DNA of 54,899 nucleotides from Chitinophagaceae bacterium (lineage in GTDB: Bacteria > Bacteroidota > Bacteroidia > Chitinophagales > Chitinophagaceae), in the NCBI GenBank assembly GCA_025923075.1, contig JAICGN010000018.1, positions 1-54,899 of the forward strand, in the 5' to 3' direction. The translations under genes were made by a program, and so were the position numbers. Shown piece after piece: positions 26,483 to 32,667 of the stretch. The notes under the pieces were generated by a model. It was not told where the DNA came from, made no database searches, and saw only the letters and a program-made list of their open reading frames with translations. The first letter of the stretch is position 1. Every line of letters begins with the position of its first letter.

Positions 26483-26943
26483 AAAGTCAAAATTCAAAAA
26501 CTGTTTATTTTATGTCATCAGCATTCATGATGATTTCTGCAATAATATTTGATATCTCTTCTGCTTCTCCTAACAATTCTGCAACCTTTATCTTATCAAC
26601 ATCCAACGTATCTCGAATTAGACATAACCAGTATTTCGTTTCGTTGGCAGACTTCAATGCAATTACATAAAAATTTTTCCAATCGTTTTTCGAACTGCCG
26701 GCCTTTCCTTCTACAATAGTTGCTCCAATAGAGGTAGCACTCCTGACAAGCTGATCAAATAGCCAGCTATAAACTTTATCATACTTACATCTCTTTACAA
26801 ATAGCACAACCTCTTTTGAAAAAAAATAACATCTGGTGCCTGATATTATAGGGTCTTTCTTCTTCCTCTAATTCAAAAGCCTCAAGTTCTTTTTTATTTT
26901 CCATCTTTTAAATTTTGACTTTTTACTTTTGAATTTTGACTTA
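26483..26943. mobile_element. IVS-like element: inverted repeats enclosing a four-helix-bundle gene
   Basis: AAGTCAAAATTCAAAA at 26484-26499 is repeated perfectly, inverted, at 26927-26942 (16/16). The arms lie 5 bases after the stop and 22 bases before the start of the four-helix-bundle gene. The right arm continues outwards to overlap the nuoF stop codon and inwards with ACTTTTTACTTTTG-like sequence. The unit occupies the whole nuoF-nuoG gap. Similar arms without a gene occur in three other nuo gaps. In rRNA, four-helix-bundle genes are known inside hairpin-forming intervening sequences; calling this unit mobile is inference. Confidence 0.55.
26505..26904 (-). pseudogene. Four-helix-bundle protein (23S rRNA intervening-sequence/bAvd type), frameshifted
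   Basis: From the ATG at 26904 the reading gives MENKKELEAFELEEEERPYN, then IRHQMLFF, and then leaves frame in a run of eight T on the coding strand (26819-26826). With seven T it would continue SKEVVLFVKRCKYDKVYSW and then DQLVRSATSIGATIVEGKAG and SANETKYWLCLIRDTLD, which is the complete, highly conserved four-helix-bundle family (about 130 residues). The open part downstream of the slip has only a GTG start at 26807 inside a conserved helix, which is not a convincing gene start. So this is a one-base frameshift, a slippage site, or a homopolymer sequencing error. The family occurs in rRNA intervening sequences and is related to the Avd protein of diversity-generating retroelements. Its function in a protein-coding operon is unknown. 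Confidence 0.82.
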
Positions 26944-28293
26944 CGCCACTATTTCCAATGGTTTCGCATAATTCGCCAAACCATAATTTTTCTTCAAACA
27001 TTCTTCAGGATTCAATACATGCCATTCAAATTCATCTCTGAAATGCCGAATGGCTGCGGCAACAGGCCATGCTGCTGCGTCACCCAATGGGCAAATCGTA
27101 TTGCCTTCAATTTTTCTTTGAATATCCCACAACAGATCGATATCACTCATCTTGCCTTTTCCATTATCTATGTTCAGTAAAATTTTCTCCATCCAACCGG
27201 TTCCTTCTCGGCAAGGAGAACATTGCCCACAACTTTCGTGACGATAAAATCTTGCCAGCGTATACGTATGTTTTACCACACATTGATCTTCATCCATAAC
27301 TATAAAACCACCGCTTCCCATCATTGAACCGGTTGCAAAACCTCCATCAGCCAAACTTTCGTATGTCATCATTCTTTTTTCACCTTTGGCAGTCGTCAAT
27401 AACAAGTTTGCAGGTAAGATAGGAACCGACGAGCCGCCGGGAATACAAGCCTTGAGTCTTTTTTTGTTTGCAATGCCACCACAATACTCGTCACTGTAAA
27501 TAAACTCTTCGACAGAAATATTCATTTCAAGCTCATAAACACCTGGCTTATTGATATTGCCGCACGCCGAGATAAGTTTAGTTCCTGTTGATTTACCAAT
27601 GCCAATTTTTGCATATGCATCGCCGCCATCGTTCACGATCGGAACTACTGCCGCAATTGTTTCTACATTATTCACAACCGTTGGACAATCCCACAAACCT
27701 TTAACGGCCGGGAAAGGCGGTTTGATCCTCGGGTTACCTCTCTTGCCTTCAAGCGATTCAAGCAATGCGGTTTCCTCGCCACATATATAAGCTCCTGCAC
27801 CACGCTGGACATAAATTTCGCAATCAAAGCCACTGCCTAAAATATTCTTTCCAAGAAATCCGTTGTTTTTTGCTTCGGTAATAGCTTGTTCCAGTATACC
27901 ATCAATCCATGCAAACTCACCACGTATGTATATATAGGAACGATTTGATCCAATAGCATAAGATGAAGTAATGATCCCTTCGATCAATAAATGAGGGATA
28001 AACTCCATCAGGTAACGATCCTTAAACGTCCCTGGTTCGGATTCATCGGCATTCACAACAAGATAACGCGGAACACCTGCAGGCTTTGCAAGGAAACCCC
28101 ATTTCATTCCTGTAGGAAACCCCGCACCCCCGCGACCACGCAATCCGCTTTTCTTTACTTCATCCGTTACCTGTTCAGGTGTCATTGTCTTCAATGCCTT
28201 TTCAACGCTTCGATAACCGCCATGCTTGCGGTAAGCATCGTAGTACCGTATGCCTTCAACACCAATGTTGTCCAATAATAATTTTCTTCCCAT
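26941..28293 (-). CDS. nuoF: NADH-quinone oxidoreductase subunit F (FMN, N3 cluster)
   Basis: A 450-residue NADH-oxidising subunit. Seen: GLRGRGGAGFPTGMKWGF (NADH/FMN site), GAGAYICGEETALLESLEG then KRGNPRIKPPFPA, and the [4Fe-4S] N3 motif ESCGQCSPCREGTGWM with a later Cys in ICPLGD. The open frame continues six codons upstream to a TTG inside a repeat; ATG 28293 (MGRKLLL) is preferred. Flanked by repeats on both sides: the GCGAGGAGCAAAGC element upstream and the IVS-like element downstream. Confidence 0.97.
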   Translation of the reverse strand: MGRKLLLDNIGVEGIRYYDAYRKHGGYRSVEKALKTMTPEQVTDEVKKSGLRGRGGAGFPTGMKWGFLAKPAGVPRYLVVNADESEPGTFKDRYLMEFIPHLLIEGIITSSYAIGSNRSYIYIRGEFAWIDGILEQAITEAKNNGFLGKNILGSGFDCEIYVQRGAGAYICGEETALLESLEGKRGNPRIKPPFPAVKGLWDCPTVVNNVETIAAVVPIVNDGGDAYAKIGIGKSTGTKLISACGNINKPGVYELEMNISVEEFIYSDEYCGGIANKKRLKACIPGGSSVPILPANLLLTTAKGEKRMMTYESLADGGFATGSMMGSGGFIVMDEDQCVVKHTYTLARFYRHESCGQCSPCREGTGWMEKILLNIDNGKGKMSDIDLLWDIQRKIEGNTICPLGDAAAWPVAAAIRHFRDEFEWHVLNPEECLKKNYGLANYAKPLEIVA

Positions 28294-28295
28294 AT

Positions 28296-28330
28296 ACCTT
28301 GCGAGGAGCAAAGCAACGAAGCGATGTCCT
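28296..28330. repeat. GCGAGGAGCAAAGC-type repeat between nuoF and the NTF2-like gene
   Basis: CTTGCGAGGAGCAAAGCAAC then GAAGCGATGTCCTCAAG has short internal complementarity (GAGGA/TCCTC). It resembles the widespread GCGAGGxACGAAGCAATC class of dispersed bacterial repeats. It starts immediately upstream of the nuoF ATG. Confidence 0.5.
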
Positions 28331-28346
28331 CAAGTTATTTTATTAT

Positions 28347-28775
28347 TCAACTTTGTTTTGCACTCTGTCTTGCTATCAACCGCCAACCCTTTTTGGTTTT
28401 TACCCAAAACTGCATAATATGCAGTTTCAAATTAAATGCGGTTCCATTCACCATCCCCTCCGCATTTGTATTCGTTTTCACAGTAGCATATTTCTTACTT
28501 ATAGTAACTATCGCAGAGCTGTTATTCTCAATTCTATTATAGATCAATTTGCCGCTCGTAAAGTCATTTAAAATGTCACTCTTGGTTTGAATCCATCCAT
28601 TGGAATGACCATAACTGACTTCTTTATGCAGCACCATTTGCAATACCTGCTGATCTTTTTGTAAAAGAGCTTTATCCAATTGCTGCATTGCAGTCTTTAA
28701 TCCAGCGCTATCGATCTGTGCAAAAGAGCTATTTACAAATCCTAAAATCAAAAATGCAAGAACAGTTTTCTTCAT
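28347..28775 (-). CDS. Secreted NTF2-like (DUF4440) protein inside the nuo operon
   Basis: A 142-residue protein with a signal peptide (residues 1-19, ending NSSFA-Q) and an NTF2-like fold: LKTAMQQLDKALLQKDQQVL, VSYGHSNGWIQTKSDILNDF, and a last strand VKTKKGWRLIARQ, typical of DUF4440. Its ATG lies 2 bp after the nuoE stop, so it is co-translated with the complex, yet it is exported. No catalytic set is recognisable. It is not a normal Complex I subunit; either a lineage-specific periplasmic accessory protein or a gene that landed in the operon. Confidence 0.8.
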   Translation of the reverse strand: MKKTVLAFLILGFVNSSFAQIDSAGLKTAMQQLDKALLQKDQQVLQMVLHKEVSYGHSNGWIQTKSDILNDFTSGKLIYNRIENNSSAIVTISKKYATVKTNTNAEGMVNGTAFNLKLHIMQFWVKTKKGWRLIARQSAKQS

Positions 28776-28777
28776 TA

Positions 28778-29278
28778 CTAATTATTAATTGCAGCTTTCT
28801 GCCTGCATTCATCAATTACCGCGTCCACTTTTTCTTTTGTCAAATGTTCCCGGAAATTCTTTCCCAGTTGCATCATCGGTGCATAGCCACAAGCACCAAG
28901 ACATTCCACCGTCTTCAAAGTAAACATTCCATCTGTTGTTGTTTCACCTGGCCTGATTCCCAGCTTTTCAAAAATGTACTTTATGATATTATCGCTTCCA
29001 TTCAGCATGCATGGCCCTGTTTGGCAAACTTCAAATAAATACCTGCCAACAGGTTTCAAATTATACATGCTGTAAAAAGTCGCTACTTCATACACTTCGA
29101 TCGGCTGAAGATTTAATACGGAAGCCACGTAATCCATTGTTTCTGCGCTCAACCATCCTCCAAATTCTTCCTGCGCCAAATGCAATACAGGTATGAGGGC
29201 ACTTTTTTGTTTGCCTTCAGGATACCGCTGAATGATCTGTTCAACTTCTTTTAATTTACTATCTGAGAATTTTACCAT
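28778..29278 (-). CDS. nuoE: NADH-quinone oxidoreductase subunit E ([2Fe-2S] N1a)
   Basis: A 166-residue thioredoxin-fold subunit. It has EVATFYSMYNLKPVGRYLFE, then CQTGPC and, about 36 residues later, CLGACGYAP: the four Cys that hold N1a. It works with NuoF. The last codons (AAINN) are encoded by a TAATTATTAATT repeat piece. Confidence 0.96.
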   Translation of the reverse strand: MVKFSDSKLKEVEQIIQRYPEGKQKSALIPVLHLAQEEFGGWLSAETMDYVASVLNLQPIEVYEVATFYSMYNLKPVGRYLFEVCQTGPCMLNGSDNIIKYIFEKLGIRPGETTTDGMFTLKTVECLGACGYAPMMQLGKNFREHLTKEKVDAVIDECRQKAAINN

Positions 29279-29280
29279 AT

Positions 29281-29349
29281 AAACCCAAAAGTCAAAAGTA
29301 AAAATTCAAAAAAGTCACTTTTGATTTTTTACTTTCTAATTTTTACTTA
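29281..29349. repeat. AGTCAAAAGT-type hairpin, gene-free form (nuoD-nuoE gap)
   Basis: Left arm AAAAGTCAAAAGTAAAAATT (from about 29287), right arm ACTTTTGATTTTTTACTTTC then TAATTTTTACTT (to about 29348). The arms are imperfect inverted copies with a loop of only a few bases, an empty counterpart of the four-helix-bundle element at 26483-26943. Confidence 0.7.
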
Positions 29350-30576
29350 TTATGCATCCATTTCTCCCGCAATCAAATTCAAGCTGCTCAGGGTGATGAT
29401 TGCATCACTCATCATGCTTCCCTTTGTCATTTCCTCGAAAGCCTGGTAATAGATAAAGCATGGTCTCCGGAAATGCAACCGATAAGGCGTGCGACCGCCA
29501 TCACTTATTAAATAAAAGCCGACTTCGCCATTGGCACCTTCAACACAACTATATACTTCTCCTACAGGAATCTTTGTTTCGCCCATAATGATCTTAAAAT
29601 GCCAGATCAATGCTTCCATTTTTGTGTACACATCTTCTTTCTCCGGCAAATAATATTCAGGCACATCAGCATGAAAAACTTCTGCCTCCGCACCTTTAAA
29701 TTCCTGGACTTTTCTATAGGCTTGTTCGATAATGCTCAATGATTCCCACATTTCGTCGTTACGGACCTGCCAGCGATCGAAATTATCACCTGTTGTACCA
29801 ATAGGGACATTGAATTGAAAATCCTCATAGCTTGCATAAGGCGTATGAATCCTGACATCATAATCAACACCGGCTGCGCGAAGGTTGGGGCCTGTAAAAC
29901 TATAATTCAATGCGCGGTCTGCGCTGATAGCACCTGTGTTTTGCGTACGTTCTATAAAGATCCTGTTGCGCTCAAACAGGTCAATGAATTCCTTCAGCAC
30001 TTTCGGATATTCGGCAAGAAACTTATCCAACTTTTGAAAAGCAATATCATTGAAATTTCTTTCAAAACCACCGATACGACCAATATTGGTTGTAAGCCGG
30101 GAACCACAGATCTCCTCGTAGATCTCATAAATCAATTCGCGGTATTGCATCACGTACAAAAATCCTGTATATGCCCCCGTATCCACGCCAACAATCGAAT
30201 TACAAATCAGGTGATCTGAAATCCTGGCCAACTCCATAATGATCACCCTCAGGTAGTCAACCCGCTTCGGAGTTTTTATGTGCAATAATTTTTCGCAGGT
30301 AATATGCCAACCCATGTTGTTGATGGGCGAAGAACAATAGTTGAGACGATCAGTCAATGGAGTAACCTGATAGAGTGGTCTGCGTTCAGCCAGTTTCTCA
30401 AATGCACGATGAATATATCCCACGGTTTGTTCTGCCGAAACAATTCTTTCTCCATCCAGCTCCAAAATATTTTGAAATACCCCATGAGTCGCAGGATGTG
30501 TTGGCCCCAGGTTAATTGTAGTGGTGGTTTTTTCAATTGAACCTTCCGGTAATTTTATGTGGTCATGTTCTGTCAT
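29350..30576 (-). CDS. nuoD: NADH-quinone oxidoreductase subunit D
   Basis: A 408-residue 49-kDa-type subunit at the quinone pocket. Seen: NLGPTHPATHGVFQNILEL, YIHRAFEKLAERRPLYQVTP, the quinone-binding His region, and C-terminal LISDGGRTPYRLHFRRPCF. NuoC and NuoD are separate genes here, unlike the fused NuoCD of enterobacteria. Separated from nuoC by 164 bp containing repeats and no gene. Confidence 0.97.
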   Translation of the reverse strand: MTEHDHIKLPEGSIEKTTTTINLGPTHPATHGVFQNILELDGERIVSAEQTVGYIHRAFEKLAERRPLYQVTPLTDRLNYCSSPINNMGWHITCEKLLHIKTPKRVDYLRVIIMELARISDHLICNSIVGVDTGAYTGFLYVMQYRELIYEIYEEICGSRLTTNIGRIGGFERNFNDIAFQKLDKFLAEYPKVLKEFIDLFERNRIFIERTQNTGAISADRALNYSFTGPNLRAAGVDYDVRIHTPYASYEDFQFNVPIGTTGDNFDRWQVRNDEMWESLSIIEQAYRKVQEFKGAEAEVFHADVPEYYLPEKEDVYTKMEALIWHFKIIMGETKIPVGEVYSCVEGANGEVGFYLISDGGRTPYRLHFRRPCFIYYQAFEEMTKGSMMSDAIITLSSLNLIAGEMDA

Positions 30577-30578
30577 AC

Positions 30579-30675
30579 CTCAATCCGCCGCGGCGAACTT
30601 TTAATTTCCTTATTGATTAATAATTTCCTTCAATTCGATATTAAATCTTAGGCTCCCCCTGAGTTCATCGAAGGG
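30579..30675. repeat. Two dispersed-repeat pieces in the nuoC-nuoD gap
   Basis: CAATCCGCCGCGGCGAAC (about 30583-30600) is a copy of the GC-rich element. CCCTGAGTTCATCGAAGGG (30657-30675) resembles the common CCCTTCGACAAGCTCAGGG dispersed repeat on the other strand. The remainder of the 164-bp gap shows nothing else. Confidence 0.6.
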
Positions 30676-30740
30676 CACTGTTCATCGTTCTGTAACTCTA
30701 TGCATCGCATTAGCAAATTGGCATATCAGCACACTTCTCT

Positions 30741-31247
30741 CTACCCTCTTCCAAACATTTCATCATCTTTATCAATTCTTGTTTGATCTTCCAGTGGATA
30801 TTCTTTTCTTAATGGGAAATAATCCATTTCATCAACATTCAAAATTCGTTTCAGGTTAGGATGTCCAACGAAATTCACTCCGAAAAAATCATAGGTCTCT
30901 CTTTCCATCCAGTTAGCACCTGAAAACAAACCTGTAGCCGTGTAAACATCCGGAGTACTTATATCTGTAAATACTTTGAAACGAATCCGAACATTGTCAA
31001 CGAGATTATGAAGATGATAAACAACAGCAAGCTCTCGTCCTTTTTCATCGGGATAATGCACCGCCTGCAAATCTGTAAGAAACCGAAATTTAAGTTCCTC
31101 GTCATCATATAAAAAATTAAGCACCTTGAGGTTCATTTCCTTTGGTGCTTCAAACGTTAGCATACCATATGGTTCAGAAAAAGCAGTCACCTGCTCTCCG
31201 AATTTTTCAATCACTCTTTGTTTTACTCTATCGTTTGTCAACGACAT
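30741..31247 (-). CDS. nuoC: NADH-quinone oxidoreductase subunit C
   Basis: A 168-residue 30-kDa-type subunit. It has FRFLTDLQAVHYPDEKGREL, then VVYHLHNLVDNVRIRFKVF and the diagnostic ANWMERETYDFFGVNFVGHP, then LKRILNVDEMDYFPLRKEYP. It works with NuoD and NuoB at the hydrophilic/membrane interface. Confidence 0.95.
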   Translation of the reverse strand: MSLTNDRVKQRVIEKFGEQVTAFSEPYGMLTFEAPKEMNLKVLNFLYDDEELKFRFLTDLQAVHYPDEKGRELAVVYHLHNLVDNVRIRFKVFTDISTPDVYTATGLFSGANWMERETYDFFGVNFVGHPNLKRILNVDEMDYFPLRKEYPLEDQTRIDKDDEMFGRG

Positions 31248-31305
31248 AAGTCAAAAGTTAAAAGTCAAAAATCAAAAGTCCATTTTACTTTTGACTTCCT
31301 AATTT
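31247..31305. repeat. AGTCAAAAGT-type hairpin, gene-free form (nuoB-nuoC gap)
   Basis: Left arm AAGTCAAAAGTTAAAAGTCA then AAAATCAAAAGT, loop CCATTTT, right arm ACTTTTGACTTCCTAATTTC. ACTTTTGACTT is an exact reverse complement of AAGTCAAAAGT in the left arm. It starts immediately after the nuoC start codon and runs to the nuoB stop. Confidence 0.72.
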
Positions 31306-31890
31306 CTATTGTATTCCATAACTCTCTAACAATGCTTTGTACCTGTCGCCATTTCTTCTTCTTAAACTTTCTTTGCCGATCAGATCTTGTATTCTCATCA
31401 CGCCATCAATGATTGCTTCCGGTCTTGGGGGACATCCAGGCACATATACGTCTACTGGCACCACCTGGTCAATCCCTTGCAACACAGAATAGGTATCAAA
31501 TATTCCTCCTGAAGAGGCACAGGCTCCAACAGCTATTACCCATCTTGGTTCTGCCATTTGTAAGTAAACTTGTTTAACAACAGGTCCCATTTTTTTTGCG
31601 ATAGTTCCCATTACCATTAAAAGGTCACATTGTCTTGGGGAGAACCCTACCCTTTCGCTCCCGAACCTTGCCAGGTCATAATGTGAGCCCATCGTAGCCA
31701 TGAATTCAATACCGCAGCATGAAGTAGCAAATGGCAAAGGCCAAATAGAGTTTTTTCTTGCCAGACCTACAACGTCACTCAGCTTGGTAGCAAAAAAGCC
31801 TTCGCCCTGTTGTCCTTCCGGCATACCAGCGATCGAAATGTCTTTTTCAAGCGGCTTATTATTTACATTATATGATACAGGACGAGCCAT
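31306..31890 (-). CDS. nuoB: NADH-quinone oxidoreductase subunit B ([4Fe-4S] N2)
   Basis: A 194-residue subunit carrying terminal cluster N2. Seen: CCGIEFMATMGSHYDLARFG with the tandem Cys pair, GACASSGGIFDTYSVLQGID and VPGCPPRPEAIIDGVMRIQ, giving all four ligands. ATG 31890 (MARPVSYN) is preferred. The longer frame begins at a non-ATG codon inside a repeat. Confidence 0.97.
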   Translation of the reverse strand: MARPVSYNVNNKPLEKDISIAGMPEGQQGEGFFATKLSDVVGLARKNSIWPLPFATSCCGIEFMATMGSHYDLARFGSERVGFSPRQCDLLMVMGTIAKKMGPVVKQVYLQMAEPRWVIAVGACASSGGIFDTYSVLQGIDQVVPVDVYVPGCPPRPEAIIDGVMRIQDLIGKESLRRRNGDRYKALLESYGIQ

Positions 31891-31895
31891 AAGAT

Positions 31896-31927
31896 TTACC
31901 CCCAACTCCGCATAGGCGGAAAGTTTT
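31896..31927. repeat. GC-rich palindrome upstream of nuoB
   Basis: CCAACTCCGCATAGGCGGAA then AGTTTT has a TCCGC/GCGGA stem. It lies directly before the nuoB ATG, where it could affect ribosome access. Confidence 0.55.
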
Positions 31928-32016
31928 GAAGCTTCAAGAGTTTAAGATTATATTACTATTCAAATTCATGATTTAAGGGTGATAATTTTTTAAACAATTT
32001 TTTCATGAAAAGAGTT

Positions 32017-32047
32017 CAACCTAAGTTCCTCTTTAGGGGACCGGTGT
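32017..32047. repeat. GC-rich palindrome downstream of nuoA
   Basis: CCTAAGTTCCTCTTTAGGGG, then ACCGGTG, abuts the nuoA stop. It is a degenerate copy of the TTCCCCCTTTAGGGGGACAG unit found at 22934. Confidence 0.6.
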
Positions 32048-32458
32048 TCAATCCTCCCACTTCAACGCACCTTTTTTAATGATGTAGATAAATCCGCACA
32101 AGAAAAAAGATACAAACATCATTACAGCCCAGAAACCTTCCCAACCGAGACCTTTGAAATTAACTGCATAGGGATAAAAAAATATCACCTCGACATCAAA
32201 CAATACAAACAAAATTGCGACCAGAAAATATTTAATAGCCATTGGCTGGCGGGCTTCACCATGCGATTCAATCCCACTGGCAAAATTTTCTAGTTTATCG
32301 GCCGTTTTTCTTTTAGGGCCAAGCAAATGCGTAACCGCTAATAAAAAACTTATAAGTCCCACCACCAATACAACCTGTATCGCGACCGGGATATAACTCC
32401 CGGAACTTTTCACATCGTTCACCACATTGCCCAGATCAGTTTGAAGAAGTTGGAACAT
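32048..32458 (-). CDS. nuoA: NADH-quinone oxidoreductase subunit A
   Basis: A 136-residue membrane subunit with three helices, first gene of the nuo operon. It contains ENFASGIESHGEARQPMAIK (the loop between helices 1 and 2 near the quinone site) and FLVAILFVLFDVEVIFFYPY with the conserved Asp-Glu. The longest frame starts at a TTG inside the promoter box; ATG 32458 (MFQLLQTD) is the likely start and gives a leader of about 13 bases. Confidence 0.95.
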   Translation of the reverse strand: MFQLLQTDLGNVVNDVKSSGSYIPVAIQVVLVVGLISFLLAVTHLLGPKRKTADKLENFASGIESHGEARQPMAIKYFLVAILFVLFDVEVIFFYPYAVNFKGLGWEGFWAVMMFVSFFLCGFIYIIKKGALKWED

Positions 32459-32476
32459 AGGTGTATATCTAGGCGA

Positions 32477-32484
32477 CAAAAATA
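32477..32484 (-). promoter_or_regulatory. -7 box of the nuo operon
   Basis: Minus-strand TATTTTTG fits TAnnTTTG, 18 bases before the nuoA ATG. No clear -33 TTTG. The rest of the 188-bp gap up to the TPR gene holds a terminator at 32611-32638 and otherwise no recognisable feature. Confidence 0.5.
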
Positions 32485-32610
32485 AGTCAGCATGATGAAT
32501 TTACCTTAATAATTATAGGCTGGAGATTAAGGAGCAGAAGCGAACAGGGAAACAACAAATGGACAAACATTTGCTGCAAACTGCCCATCGCTTGCAAAAA
32601 CTTTTAGCCA

Positions 32611-32638
32611 AAAAAAATCCCTCCCAGTGACGGGAAGG
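32611..32638 (-). terminator. Terminator of the tonB2-PstS-TPR operon
   Basis: On the minus strand CCTTCCC pairs with GGGAGGG around GTCACT (one G-T pair), followed by ATTTTTTT. It lies 29 bases after the TPR gene stop and separates that operon from nuo. Confidence 0.8.
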
Positions 32639-32667
32639 ACTTTGCTATAAATAGAAGAAAACCTGGA

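Noticed and set aside
26505-26807. Calling the 100-codon four-helix-bundle frame a normal intact gene from the GTG at 26807
   Set aside because: It starts inside a conserved helix; the true N-terminus is encoded upstream in another frame beginning at ATG 26904.
24171-31300. AGTCAAAA repeats considered as a CRISPR-like array
   Set aside because: Copies are kilobases apart, imperfect, paired as inverted arms, and there are no spacers or cas genes.
32459-32479. TTG start of nuoA at 32479
   Set aside because: It overlaps the -7 promoter box, so it could not be in the transcript from that promoter.
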